Shown one piece after another: positions 7,678 to 16,476 of a stretch of 64,000 bases of DNA. The notes under the pieces are model-generated. The model was not told where the DNA came from, searched no databases, and worked only from the letters and a program-made list of their open reading frames with translations. Source of the DNA: an uncultured Eubacteriales bacterium (lineage in GTDB: Bacteria > Bacillota > Clostridia > Oscillospirales > UBA644). The stretch covers positions 1 to 64,000 of the forward strand of contig CAKSTW010000002.1 of NCBI GenBank assembly GCA_934501435.1, read 5' to 3'. Every line of letters starts with the position of its first letter. Within the stretch, counting starts at the first letter, position 1. Position numbers and translations under genes: made by a program.

Positions 7678-9048
7678 TTAATTCCCTTTTGAATATTTCC
7701 TTGCGGGTCGGTAAAAAAGCAGGGAAAGAAAGATAAGGAACGCCGTCGTTCCGAGACTTACGGGATAGACGTTCATTATCGTTCTGAAAGTCGGACTTTG
7801 AGGGAAAACAACGCTTATCCAGAAGATCCGGATCCCGCAGACGCCAGCAATTGTCAGAAGAGACGGGACAAGAGATATCCCGAACCCCCTCAGATATCCC
7901 GAAATAACGTCGTATATCATACTGAAAACATAAGCGGAAAGAATTATCGCAAGGCGGGTGTAACCTATGTCTATGACCTCCGGGTCGGAGTTAAAAAGAG
8001 AGAGCAGAAATCTGCCGAAAAGCAGCACAAGCCCGACTGCCGAAAGGGTCGCGACAAGGTCTTCGAGAAGACAGAGATAAAGCGTTTTTTTGCAGCGGTC
8101 TATCTTTCTTGCGCCGAAATTCTGACCGACAAACGTCGTGCACGCCTGACTGAAAGAGTTAAGCACGTCATAAGCCAGAATTTCGATATTATACGCCGCG
8201 CTCGACGCAGCCATAACGACTTTCCCGAGGCTGTTTATTGCGGACTGGATTATGATATTCGAAAGCGCAAAGACCGCGCCCTGGATTCCCGCCGGAAGAC
8301 CTATCTTTATTATTTTCTTAAATGCCTCGCCGTCGAATTTCAGATCTTTTATTTCGACTTTTATCTCTTTATCGGTATGCAGAAGCCTTATAAAGAGGAC
8401 CGCCGAACTTAAAGCGTTTGAAACGACGGTCGCTATCGCGACTCCGTTTACCGTCATTTTGAGAACGATGACGAAAAACAGATTGAGGATAACGTTGAGA
8501 ACGCCCGACGCGGCAAGCGCGATAAGCGGGGTCTTCGTGTCGCCCACGCTCCTGAAGATAGCCGCTTCAAAATTGTAAAGCAGGATAACGGGCATACCCG
8601 CAAGATAAATTCTCAGGTATAAAAGCGCCGACGGGAATACGTCGTCGGGGACCTGCAGAAGTCTCATAAGAGGAGACGCGATAATTTCGCCGATAACGCA
8701 GACGATAAAGCCCCCTATGACAGAAATAAGCACCGATGTGTTTACCGCTCTTTTAACGGCATTACCGTCGCCTCTGCCTATCGCGTTCGCAATAACGACG
8801 TTCGCGCCGAGAGCGATTCCGACAAAAAGGTTGATTATAAGACCTATTACGGCGGTATTTGCTCCCACCGCGGCGACAGCAAGAGTTTTGTCCGAACCCG
8901 CGAAATTTCCGACGACAGCGACATCCGACGCGTTGAAAAGCTGTTCCAAAATCGCCGTTGCCGCAACGGGCAGGGCAAATATCGGCAGTTTATTCCATAT
9001 CGGGCCGCTTAGCATATCAAGCCCGCGTTTTTTCACCGTCTTCCCCAT
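7678..9048 (-). CDS. MATE family multidrug/cation antiporter
   Basis: A 456-residue inner-membrane protein with about 12 hydrophobic helices in two halves, the layout of the MATE branch of the MOP superfamily. MATE proteins export drugs or metabolites using Na+ or H+ gradients. The N-terminal half holds the family's GPIWNKLPIFALPVAAT and QLFNASDVAVVG segments. I place the start at 9048, where AAGGA precedes the ATG; a longer frame to 9099 would run through the promoter. Single-gene unit with its own promoter and terminator. A second, different MATE gene lies upstream on the same strand. The substrate is unknown. Confidence 0.9.
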   Translation of the reverse strand: MGKTVKKRGLDMLSGPIWNKLPIFALPVAATAILEQLFNASDVAVVGNFAGSDKTLAVAAVGANTAVIGLIINLFVGIALGANVVIANAIGRGDGNAVKRAVNTSVLISVIGGFIVCVIGEIIASPLMRLLQVPDDVFPSALLYLRIYLAGMPVILLYNFEAAIFRSVGDTKTPLIALAASGVLNVILNLFFVIVLKMTVNGVAIATVVSNALSSAVLFIRLLHTDKEIKVEIKDLKFDGEAFKKIIKIGLPAGIQGAVFALSNIIIQSAINSLGKVVMAASSAAYNIEILAYDVLNSFSQACTTFVGQNFGARKIDRCKKTLYLCLLEDLVATLSAVGLVLLFGRFLLSLFNSDPEVIDIGYTRLAIILSAYVFSMIYDVISGYLRGFGISLVPSLLTIAGVCGIRIFWISVVFPQSPTFRTIMNVYPVSLGTTAFLIFLSLLFYRPARKYSKGN

Positions 9049-9070
9049 TGTATTCCTTCTTTCTTTTACA

Positions 9071-9099
9071 AGTATAACACCGCGCCCGCAAAAAGACAA
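9071..9099 (-). promoter_or_regulatory. Promoter of the first MATE gene
   Basis: Minus strand TTGTCT (9094-9099), 17 bases, TATACT (9071-9076), with an upstream TG (extended -10). The transcript start near 9064 leaves a ~16-nt leader with AAGGA before the ATG at 9048. Confidence 0.8.
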
Positions 9100-9129
9100 G
9101 TGAAAGCCTTAACTTTTCAAAAAAAACGC

Positions 9130-9302
9130 TATAATATATGAAACGGAGGGCTTGAAACGAAACAGTTCATGGTTCCGGAAACCTTCATAAAAGGCTGAAA
9201 AAATAACAGTACGGGTTCAGATCAAAGCCGTCGAACGTTTCGCGATATGGGCTGATTCCGGTAAAATTACAGACAGCAGTTTTCACTGCTGTCTTTCTTT
9301 AT
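9130..9302 (+). ncRNA. Candidate structured small RNA with its own promoter and terminator
   Basis: TATAAT at 9130-9135 (a weak -35 near 9109) could start a plus-strand transcript near 9141; a perfect 10-bp stem (9271-9280 / 9285-9294, TTTC loop) with TTCTTT ends it at about 9302. Between them there is no credible gene. Hand pairing gives GGCTT-GA (9149-9155) with TC-A-AAGCC (9222-9229), alternative GAAACG/CGTTTC (9154-9159 / 9236-9241), and a hairpin GGTT-CCGGA-AACC (9171-9183) whose loop CCGGA is complementary to TCCGG at 9257-9261, a possible loop-tail pseudoknot. Both neighbours are minus-strand genes. I did not recognise any known RNA family. The hairpin may also terminate the second MATE transcript. 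Confidence 0.45.
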
Positions 9303-9335
9303 AAAAATTTCACGCCTGTCGGAAAACCGCTCTTT

Positions 9336-10697
9336 TTATCCGTTCGCCGTCTCTTTTCTGCGGCAGCAGACAAAATATGCGACAACGCAGACGACGACCG
9401 AAACGAGAGAGCCCGCCGCAGTCGCAAGCCCCATCGGGAAAAGCGTTTCGGGGAACATTTTCGACATCAGGTAAGCGCCGGGGACTCTTGCGGCGACGAT
9501 CGCGATGACGTTATGAAGAAACGACAGCCCCGATTTTCCGCAAGCACAGAAATAGCCGCTGAAACTGAAATGAATTCCCGCAAGCAGGCAGTCGAAAATA
9601 TAGCCGCGAAGATACGGCCCGCCCGCCGCAGCAACGGCAGCGTCGGGAGTGAAAAGCCCGACCAGCGGCTCGGCGATAAACTGGACGAGAACCGACATGC
9701 AAAGCCCGAAGCCCGTCGCGATGATTATCGCATATTTAAGAGAGAGTTTCGCCCTGTCGCAGCGGTTCGCTCCGATATTCTGCGCGCCGAACGCCGAAAC
9801 GGTCGAAAGAAGAGAGGACGGTACAAGAAAAACAAACCCGATTATCTTTTCGACTATCCCCACCGCCGCAGCGTCGGTAAGTCCGCGAAGATTTGCGATA
9901 ACCGTGATTATAATAAATGAGATCTGGATAAATCCGTCCTGAAAACAGACGGGAATTCCGATTTTCAAAATCTCGCCCGTGTTCTTTTTTTTCAGGCGGA
10001 AATCTTCTTTTTCAAGCGAAAAACCGGTCTTCTTTTTCAGAATGAAAACAAGGGAAATAACGACGCTTATCGCCTGGGAAACCGTAGTTCCGAGAGCCGC
10101 TCCGACGGGTCCCAAAGAAAAAGCCCCGATAAAAAGATAATCAAGTCCTATATTCGCCGCGCAGGCGACGGCGATAAAATACATCGGGCTTTTGCTGTCC
10201 CCGAGCCCTCTGAAGATCGAACTTATGATATTGTAAGCCGTGATAAAGGGAATTCCGATAAAACAGACGGTAAGATACGCTTTCGTGCCGTCGACAGCCT
10301 CCGCAGGAGTCTGCATTACAGAAACTATACCGCCGTTGCAGATAAGCAGAATAACCGTCAGAACAAGAGACAGCCCGATAAAGAGAGTTACGGTGTTCCC
10401 GATGCTTTTCGAAACGGACTTTCCGTCCTTTGCGCCGACATATCTGCCTATCGTGACGGTTGCCCCCATTGCAAGCCCGACGATCATAACGGTGAGCATG
10501 TGCATTATCTGGCTGCCGACCGAAACGGCGGTCGTCGCCGCAACTTCGTCGAACTGTCCTATTATAAAAAGATCCGCCATTCCGTAAAGCGTCTGCAAAA
10601 AAAACGAAAGCAGATACGGAAGCGAAAACCGCAGCATATTTTTAAGCACACTGCCCGAAGTAAGATCGTTTGTCATTTTTTTTCTTTCCGCAGTCAA
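9336..10697 (-). CDS. MATE family transporter, TTG start
   Basis: A 453-residue, ~12-helix MATE transporter, of a different subgroup from its neighbour (it begins LTSGSVLKNMLRFSLPYLLSF and contains YGMADLFIIGQF). It exports an unknown substrate by cation antiport. AAGGAGG sits six to seven bases before a TTG codon at 10697, which is a better start than the ATG at 10676, in front of which there is only a weak GGAAAG. A single-gene unit with a promoter upstream. No clear terminator of its own is seen apart from the hairpin at 9271-9294, which has a poor T run on this strand. Confidence 0.88.
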   Translation of the reverse strand: MTAERKKMTNDLTSGSVLKNMLRFSLPYLLSFFLQTLYGMADLFIIGQFDEVAATTAVSVGSQIMHMLTVMIVGLAMGATVTIGRYVGAKDGKSVSKSIGNTVTLFIGLSLVLTVILLICNGGIVSVMQTPAEAVDGTKAYLTVCFIGIPFITAYNIISSIFRGLGDSKSPMYFIAVACAANIGLDYLFIGAFSLGPVGAALGTTVSQAISVVISLVFILKKKTGFSLEKEDFRLKKKNTGEILKIGIPVCFQDGFIQISFIIITVIANLRGLTDAAAVGIVEKIIGFVFLVPSSLLSTVSAFGAQNIGANRCDRAKLSLKYAIIIATGFGLCMSVLVQFIAEPLVGLFTPDAAVAAAGGPYLRGYIFDCLLAGIHFSFSGYFCACGKSGLSFLHNVIAIVAARVPGAYLMSKMFPETLFPMGLATAAGSLVSVVVCVVAYFVCCRRKETANG

Positions 10698-10718
10698 AAC
10701 CGCCCTCCTTATTCAATA

Positions 10719-10748
10719 ATATTAAACCCATAACCGTTACAGAGTCAA
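10719..10748 (-). promoter_or_regulatory. Promoter of the second MATE gene
   Basis: Minus strand TTGACT (10743-10748), 18 bases, TAATAT (10719-10724). Divergent from the HMA gene's promoter about 40 bases away. Confidence 0.55.
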
Positions 10749-10788
10749 GTTTTTCCGCGGTTTTTTTCAAAAAGTTCAAACTGTCGTC

Positions 10789-10817
10789 TTGACAAACGAA
10801 AAATACAGATATAAAAT
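10789..10817 (+). promoter_or_regulatory. Promoter of the HMA protein gene
   Basis: TTGACA (10789-10794), 17 bases, TAAAAT (10812-10817). No obvious inverted repeat for a metal-sensing repressor overlaps it. Confidence 0.75.
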
Positions 10818-10843
10818 AAGGTCGAAGAAGGAGGCAAAGAAAA

Positions 10844-11092
10844 ATGATCAAAACAACGCTTTCGGTTGAGGGAATGGCTTGCGGAATGTGCGAATCGCAT
10901 ATAAACGACGCCGTCCGCAGAAATTTCAACGTAAAATCGGTTAAATCTTCCCACAAAAAGAAACTTACGGAAATCGTTTCGGAAGATAACCTCGACGAAG
11001 AAAAGCTCCGCCGGACAATAACCGACACGGGATATACCGTAACCGGCATAAAAAGCGAAGAGTATGTTAAAAAAGGACTTTTCGGAAGATAA
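10844..11092 (+). CDS. Heavy-metal-associated (HMA) domain protein
   Basis: An 82-residue, single-domain cytosolic protein with the metal-binding loop GMACGMCE at residues ~11-18 (GMxCxxC), the mark of CopZ-like copper chaperones and the N-terminal domains of P-type ATPases. It is slightly longer than CopZ (~69), with a basic tail ending KKGLFGR. AAGGAGG precedes the ATG. No copper ATPase or CsoR/CopY regulator is near, so its partner must be elsewhere; copper is likely but other soft metals are possible. Monocistronic, with its own promoter and terminator. Confidence 0.85.
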   Translation: MIKTTLSVEGMACGMCESHINDAVRRNFNVKSVKSSHKKKLTEIVSEDNLDEEKLRRTITDTGYTVTGIKSEEYVKKGLFGR

Positions 11093-11096
11093 AAAG

Positions 11097-11122
11097 AGGG
11101 GCTTTGTCAGCCCCTTTTTTTT
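11097..11122. terminator. Bidirectional terminator between HMA gene and polysaccharide operon
   Basis: AGGGGC (11097-11102) pairs with GCCCCT (11110-11115); TTTTTTTT follows on plus, and on minus the stem is followed by CTTTTT. It ends both convergent units; its edge touches the capG stop codon. Confidence 0.85.
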
Positions 11123-12302
11123 ATATATCTTTTCTCCACACGTTGCGGTTGACGATTCCCGTATAGCTCTGAATTATCTTCACGACTTTTGCCGAGACGT
11201 TTTCGTCGGCGTAGTCGGGAACGGGAATTCCCGCGTCTCCGTTTTCCCGCATTGAAACCGCCGTTTCGACAGCGCCGATAAGCCCGCCCTCTGATATTCC
11301 GGCAAGGACGAAAAGCCCTTTATCGACAGCCTCGGGTCTTTCGGTCGAAGTTCTTATGCAGACCGCGGAAAGCGGTTTTCCGACCGAGGTATAGAAACTT
11401 GCTTCTTCGGGAAGCGTTCCGCTGTCGGAAATAACGGCAAAGGCGTTCATCTGAAGATTATTGTAATCGTGAAAACCGAGCGGTTCGTGCATTATAACGC
11501 GGCTGTCAAGCTTAAAGCCCGTCGCGTCAAGGCGTTTTTTCGAACGCGGATGGCAGGAATAAAGCACCGGCATATCATATTTTTCGGCGACGGCGTTTAT
11601 CCCGTTGAAAAGTGACAAAAAGTTCTTTTCGGTGTCTATGTTTTCTTCTCTGTGAGCCGACAGGAGAATATATTTTTTCTTTTCAAGCCCGAGTCTTTTT
11701 ACGATATCCGAACCTTCTATCTCCGCAAGGTTTTCCCTTAAAACTTCCGTCATCGGGGAGCCTGTGACAAAGGTCCTTTCGGGAGGAAGACCGCAATCGG
11801 CAAGGTATCTGCGGGCGTGTTCGGAATACGCCATATTGACGTCGGAAATGATATCGACTATCCTGCGGTTCGTCTCTTCCGGCAGACATTCGTCCTTACA
11901 GCGGTTGCCCGCCTCCATGTGGAAAACGGGAACGTGAAGTCTTTTTGCCGAAATTGCCGAAAGACAGGAATTCGTGTCGCCGAGGACAAGCATTGCGTCG
12001 GGAGAAATTGCCGAAATCAGTTTGTATGAGCAGTTTATAATATTCCCGACCGTCGCCCCGAGGTCGTCGCCGACGGCGTCCATATAGACTTCGGGAGCGT
12101 CGAGGCACAGATCTTTGAAAAACACGCCGTTCAGGTTATAGTCGTAATTCTGACCGGTATGCGCAAGCAGGCAGTCGAAATATTTCCTGCATTTTTTTAT
12201 GACCGCGGCAAGCCTTATTATTTCCGGACGGGTCCCGACGACGATAAGCAGTTTGAGCCTGCCGTCGTTTTTGAATTTTATATCGGAATAATCAAGTTTC
12301 AT
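11121..12302 (-). CDS. capG: UDP-N-acetylglucosamine 2-epimerase family (CapG/FnlC-type)
   Basis: A 393-residue non-hydrolysing UDP-GlcNAc 2-epimerase family enzyme. Motifs VVGTRPEIIRLAAV near the N-terminus, HTGQNYD, MEAGNRC, and SDSGTLPEEASF in the UDP-binding C-terminal half are diagnostic. It lies directly after capE and capF, so it most likely performs the last step of UDP-N-acetyl-L-fucosamine synthesis (2-epimerisation of UDP-N-acetyl-L-pneumosamine) rather than making UDP-ManNAc. GGAGG is nine bases before the ATG. It overlaps capF by 11 bases and is the last gene of the polysaccharide operon. Confidence 0.88.
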   Translation of the reverse strand: MKLDYSDIKFKNDGRLKLLIVVGTRPEIIRLAAVIKKCRKYFDCLLAHTGQNYDYNLNGVFFKDLCLDAPEVYMDAVGDDLGATVGNIINCSYKLISAISPDAMLVLGDTNSCLSAISAKRLHVPVFHMEAGNRCKDECLPEETNRRIVDIISDVNMAYSEHARRYLADCGLPPERTFVTGSPMTEVLRENLAEIEGSDIVKRLGLEKKKYILLSAHREENIDTEKNFLSLFNGINAVAEKYDMPVLYSCHPRSKKRLDATGFKLDSRVIMHEPLGFHDYNNLQMNAFAVISDSGTLPEEASFYTSVGKPLSAVCIRTSTERPEAVDKGLFVLAGISEGGLIGAVETAVSMRENGDAGIPVPDYADENVSAKVVKIIQSYTGIVNRNVWRKDI

Positions 12303-13455
12303 CAGGCTTTTCCTCCACTTTTTCAGAATATGTATCGGGGCGCGACGGGTCGAAATTTTCGTTTGCCCACATAAAGGTGACGAGAGGTTCGCTGTCGCTT
12401 AAATTTTCGATATTGTGCGTATATCCCGGAAGCAGTCTCACGGCGGTCATTTCGTCCCCCGAAACGGGATATTCAAACACTTTTCCGTCGCCGAGCCGAC
12501 GCTGTCTTATAACGCCTTTTCCCGAAACGACGACAAATATCTCCCACTTGGAATTATGCCAGTGTTCGCCTTTTGTTATTCCGGGACCCGAAACGTTGAC
12601 CGAAAACTGTCCGCAGCCGTCGGTCTTTATTATTTCGGTAAAACTGCCGCGGCTGTCTTTGTTCATTTTAAGGGAAAACGCCGCTTTTTCGGGCGGAAGA
12701 TAAGAAACGAAAGCCGAAAACAGTTTCTTTTCAAAAGAACCGTCGGGGTACGGTTCGACGGTCTGATGTTCGGAAAATTTTCGCAGCAGGTCGGCAATAT
12801 ATCCGAGAGTTTCCCTGTGGGTAACGGGGCAGAACATAAACCCGTTTTCAGCCTTATGCCCCCTGCCCTCAAGCAGATCGAGCATTTCGCGGACAAGGTC
12901 GTCGATATATAAAAGTTCAAGTTCGGTTTTTTTGTCGTTTATCTTTATTTCAAGCCCGTTTGCGATATTATGGCAGAAGGTCGCGACAACCGAATTATAG
13001 TTCGGGCGGCACCATTTGCCGAAAACGTTCGGGAATCTGTAAACGAAAACGGGAGCGCCCGTCTTTTCCGAATATTCAAAAAACAGGTCTTCGCCCGCTT
13101 TTTTGCTTTTTCCGTAGTCGCCGTCTCCCGCCGCGTGAACCGACGACGACAGCATTACGGGACAGAAATTCGAATATTTTCCGAGCGTTTTTAACAGTTT
13201 TTCGGCAAATCCGAAATTCCCCGCAAGGAAGTCCTCCGTTTTTTCGGGACGGTTCACTCCCGCAAGGTTAAAAACGAAATCCGCCTCTTTACAGTATTTT
13301 TCAAATTCGTCGAGGGACGTCTCAAGGTTAAAGTAAAAAACCTCTTCGATATGAAGCCCCGGACGCGTCCGGTCTTTTCCGTTTTTGATGTTTTCGAAGG
13401 CTGCGGTCAGGTTTTTTCCGACAAACCCCGACGAGCCGGTCACAAGTATTTTCAT
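12292..13455 (-). CDS. capF: CapF: SDR reductase fused to cupin (UDP-L-FucNAc synthesis)
   Basis: A 387-residue two-domain enzyme. Residues ~1-250 are an NAD(P)-binding SDR domain (MKILVTGSSGFVGKNL); residues ~265-380 are a cupin with the metal-site pattern GEHWHNSKWEIF. This SDR plus cupin order is that of Staphylococcus CapF, in which the cupin epimerises and the SDR domain reduces the 4-keto sugar made by CapE. It overlaps capE by ATGA and capG by 11 bases. The ribosome site is weak, so coupling to capE translation is probable. Confidence 0.9.
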   Translation of the reverse strand: MKILVTGSSGFVGKNLTAAFENIKNGKDRTRPGLHIEEVFYFNLETSLDEFEKYCKEADFVFNLAGVNRPEKTEDFLAGNFGFAEKLLKTLGKYSNFCPVMLSSSVHAAGDGDYGKSKKAGEDLFFEYSEKTGAPVFVYRFPNVFGKWCRPNYNSVVATFCHNIANGLEIKINDKKTELELLYIDDLVREMLDLLEGRGHKAENGFMFCPVTHRETLGYIADLLRKFSEHQTVEPYPDGSFEKKLFSAFVSYLPPEKAAFSLKMNKDSRGSFTEIIKTDGCGQFSVNVSGPGITKGEHWHNSKWEIFVVVSGKGVIRQRRLGDGKVFEYPVSGDEMTAVRLLPGYTHNIENLSDSEPLVTFMWANENFDPSRPDTYSEKVEEKPDET

Positions 13456-14495
13456 ATTTTTCTACCGAGTTCTTCTTTTATATAATCGAGAGCCGCTATT
13501 TTTTCGACGGTTTCCTCAACCGAAAGAAGCCGTGTGTTGTTCGAATTGAATTCGGTCAGCGTATTGCGCTTTATATTGCCGTCGCTGAAATATTTATCGT
13601 AGTTAAGCCCTCTTCTGTCGCACGGCACGCGGTAAAAATCCCCGAGATCGACGGCGGACGCACACTCTTCGTTCGTAAGAAGAGTTTCATACATCTTCTC
13701 GCCGTGTCGTATCCCTATAACGCGGATATTGTTTTCGTCTCCGCCGAAGATACGGCAAACGGCTTTCGCCTGTGTTTCTATCGTACAGGCGGGGGCTTTC
13801 TGCACCAGAATATCGCCCGATTCGCCTTTTTCGAAAGCGAAAAGCACCAGATCGACCGCCTCTTCGAGAGACATTATAAACCTTGTCATTTTCGGGTCGG
13901 TAACGGTTATCTTTTCGCCTTTTTTTATCTGATCTATCCAGAGAGGAATGACCGAACCGCGGGAGCACATCACGTTCCCGTATCGGGTGCAGCATATCTT
14001 CGTTTTTTCGGGAGAAACGGTTCTCGATTTCGCGACAATGACTTTTTCCATCATCGCTTTCGACGTTCCCATCGCGTTTACCGGGTACGCCGCCTTATCG
14101 GTCGACAGGCAGACGACGGTCTTTACCTCCTCGTCGATCGCGGCGGTAAGCACGTTTTCGGTTCCGAGGATATTCGTTTTGACCGCTTCCAACGGAAAAA
14201 ATTCGCAGGACGGGACCTGTTTTAAGGCGGCGGCATGGAAAATGTAATCGACGCCGTGCATCGCGTTCCGAACCGACGAAATATCCCTGACGTCGCCGAT
14301 GTAAAACTTTATCTTGTCCGACAGCCCCGGAAACCGTGTCTGGAAATCGTGGCGCATATCGTCCTGTTTTTTTTCATCGCGCGAAAAAATCCTTATTTCT
14401 CCGATGTCGGTCGGCAAAAAGCGATTTAAGACCGCGTTTCCGAAAGAGCCCGTCCCTCCGGTTATCAGTAAAGTCCTGCCTGTAAATAAACTCAT
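13452..14495 (-). CDS. capE: CapE: UDP-GlcNAc 4,6-dehydratase / 5-epimerase
   Basis: A 347-residue SDR enzyme catalysing the first step to UDP-L-FucNAc. The NAD(P) motif TGGTGSFG is at residues ~12-19; the catalytic motif is NAMGTSK, with Met in place of the usual Tyr of YxxxK, as in the inverting FlaA1/CapE dehydratases. Followed by GSVIPLWIDQI and EAVDLVLFAFE, conserved in the family. It starts in an ATGA overlap with the LicD gene and overlaps capF by 4 bases. Distinct from the large membrane CapD-like protein at the head of the operon. Confidence 0.92.
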   Translation of the reverse strand: MSLFTGRTLLITGGTGSFGNAVLNRFLPTDIGEIRIFSRDEKKQDDMRHDFQTRFPGLSDKIKFYIGDVRDISSVRNAMHGVDYIFHAAALKQVPSCEFFPLEAVKTNILGTENVLTAAIDEEVKTVVCLSTDKAAYPVNAMGTSKAMMEKVIVAKSRTVSPEKTKICCTRYGNVMCSRGSVIPLWIDQIKKGEKITVTDPKMTRFIMSLEEAVDLVLFAFEKGESGDILVQKAPACTIETQAKAVCRIFGGDENNIRVIGIRHGEKMYETLLTNEECASAVDLGDFYRVPCDRRGLNYDKYFSDGNIKRNTLTEFNSNNTRLLSVEETVEKIAALDYIKEELGRKI

Positions 14496-15331
14496 TTCCG
14501 TTCTTCCGTTTCTTTTATATATTCTTTATAAGACTTTTCGGGATCTATTATTTCGGTATAATGATGCGTTGTCCTTTCTTTTTCGGGCGGAGGCGTCATG
14601 TAGTCGCCGTAGAGAAGCGTAAGATACTCGTCCCACTTGCCGGGAACATTTACCTCTATCCCCTCAAAAGACATCTTTTCGACAGTATCGAAAATATCTC
14701 TCGGCATATTTTCACCCTTACCCCAGAAGCCGCAGAGGGTCGAAACGGTTCCCGCGCCTTTTTGTTCTGACTTGCGGAAGAGTTTCTCTTTTTTATCCCT
14801 TGCGACGCGATAATCTTTAATAAAGGAAGAAATAATGCCTTTTATCGCTCTTTTCGGGAAACTGCCTCTGTTCTCTAAATAATACGCCTTATCGATACAG
14901 ATATTGTAGAACCTGACTTTCATATCAAAAATTATCGACGGACGGTACTCGTTTATCGGGAAAATATCAATATATATACCGTGATTCATATTAAAATTCT
15001 TAACGGTCTTTTCAATGAAAGTCGTATCGGAACGCCTTATTTTTGCATAATTCATTGAATAATCCGGGTCGGTCTTCGCCGTCTGCAAAAAGTAGTTTTC
15101 AGACAGTAACGACGGGGCTTTTTCAAGAAAAACTTCATAATCGTCGCGCATAAGTCCGACGTCGATATCGTCGTCCCACGGAATAAAACCGTGATGCCGT
15201 ACGGTACCGAGGCAACTCCCGTAGAGCATGAACCATTTAAGGTTCAGCTTTTCGCAGACCTCAATGAATTGCCGCAGGATATCAAGTTCGACTTTTTTCA
15301 GTTTTTCGTGAATGATTGCTTCCGTATTCAT
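14492..15331 (-). CDS. LicD family phosphotransferase
   Basis: A 279-residue cytosolic LicD family protein. The motif LYGSCLGTVRHHGFIPWDDDIDVG (shown in the family as G-[GS]...WDDDID) marks the nucleotidyltransferase-like fold; the Asp cluster binds metal and nucleotide. LicD proteins transfer phosphocholine or another phospho-substituent from a CDP carrier to a glycan. No choline uptake or licA/licC genes are in the window, so the transferred group is unknown. The ATG at 15331 has ACGGAG six bases upstream and is preferred to the in-frame start at 15355 inside the preceding gene. Confidence 0.88.
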   Translation of the reverse strand: MNTEAIIHEKLKKVELDILRQFIEVCEKLNLKWFMLYGSCLGTVRHHGFIPWDDDIDVGLMRDDYEVFLEKAPSLLSENYFLQTAKTDPDYSMNYAKIRRSDTTFIEKTVKNFNMNHGIYIDIFPINEYRPSIIFDMKVRFYNICIDKAYYLENRGSFPKRAIKGIISSFIKDYRVARDKKEKLFRKSEQKGAGTVSTLCGFWGKGENMPRDIFDTVEKMSFEGIEVNVPGKWDEYLTLLYGDYMTPPPEKERTTHHYTEIIDPEKSYKEYIKETEERK

Positions 15332-15342
15332 AAAAAACTCCG

Positions 15343-16476
15343 TTAACTGTACCAATTATTTTCCAGGATTTCAGCCTTGCTGCAAGGTCCGTCGGGATAC
15401 AGATCGGGGCTTTTTTCTCCCGAAAGTATCGTTTCCGAAAGTTTGATAAGCCTTTCCGCGGCGACTTCCGCGTTCCATGTTCCGATGATTGTCTTATATG
15501 CCTCTTCCCCGAATTCCCCCGCTAGCGTCGGCGACAGCAGAAGTTTTTTTATCTTTCCGTAAAGAGAATTCACATCTCCCGACTTGTAAACAAAACCGTT
15601 TTCACCGTCTTTTACAAGGAAAGGCACCGAGCCCGCGGCATGGGACGCGACGACGGCGCACCCGCTGTTCATCGCCTCGTTAAGCACCGCTCCCCAGCCC
15701 TCCCGAAAATCGGAAGTCTCAAGAAAGACCGACGCTTTTTCCATTTCGGTCCTGACTTCGCCCGGATGCATATTACCGAGAAAAACGACGTTTTTTTCAA
15801 GCCCTTTTTCTTTTACGGCGTTCCGAAGTTCGTTTTCCTTTTCGCCCGAACCGACAAATTTAAGGACGAAAGATATCCCGTCGTTTTTAAGTTTTTCGGC
15901 GGCGGCAACGGCGTCTTCGGGGTGCTTCCACGAAAGAAATCTTCCGCACCAGAGTATTTCCGTCTTATTTTTTTCGGAGATCAGTTTCTTTATGTCGTAT
16001 TTTTTTGTTTCGGGGAAATATCCCCATTTATACGCGCGATCTCTGCAAAGTCCGAGGGAAGCGGCGTCAGCCGCAGTATATGCGCTTGCGCAGAGAAGAT
16101 ATATCCGCGCGCTTTCGGGAAAAAGGATATGCTGTTTTACATATCTCGGAAGAAGAGAAATTTTCGACGGAGTCTGTTTGAAAAAGCGTTCGGTACAGCG
16201 ATACAGCAGTTTTTCTCCGTTTTTTGCAGCGTCGAGCATTTCCTTTGAAAACGCGCTTCCGATAATAACGTCGGCTTCGTCGATTTCCTTTTGAGCGTCG
16301 CCGATTTTCTTTACGTAGTTTCTCTTTATTTTCTCATAGCCGAGATTTATTCTCATTTCGGGCATCTCGCCCGTCGAAACAAAGGTATGGTTATTTTCGG
16401 TATGTTTCTTCATCGCGTCCGAAAAAGGGCACTGATGATGATTGAAAAAATTAGATATGAATACCGTTTTTATCAT
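15343..16476 (-). CDS. Glycosyltransferase family 4
   Basis: A 377-residue GT-B fold, retaining glycosyltransferase. The C-terminal donor domain has VGSGEKENEL, VVFLGNMHPGEV and the E-x7-E type motif in EGWGAVLNEAMNSGCAVVAS. It adds a sugar from a nucleotide donor to the growing repeat unit at the inner face of the membrane. Sugar and linkage cannot be read from the sequence. It overlaps the preceding GT by ATGA and precedes licD by 11 bases. Confidence 0.88.
   Translation of the reverse strand: MIKTVFISNFFNHHQCPFSDAMKKHTENNHTFVSTGEMPEMRINLGYEKIKRNYVKKIGDAQKEIDEADVIIGSAFSKEMLDAAKNGEKLLYRCTERFFKQTPSKISLLPRYVKQHILFPESARIYLLCASAYTAADAASLGLCRDRAYKWGYFPETKKYDIKKLISEKNKTEILWCGRFLSWKHPEDAVAAAEKLKNDGISFVLKFVGSGEKENELRNAVKEKGLEKNVVFLGNMHPGEVRTEMEKASVFLETSDFREGWGAVLNEAMNSGCAVVASHAAGSVPFLVKDGENGFVYKSGDVNSLYGKIKKLLLSPTLAGEFGEEAYKTIIGTWNAEVAAERLIKLSETILSGEKSPDLYPDGPCSKAEILENNWYS

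Noticed and set aside
9205..9235. A tRNA-like T arm (GGGTTCAGATC) in the intergenic RNA
   Set aside because: The flanking bases do not form the 5-bp T stem and no anticodon or D arm can be drawn.
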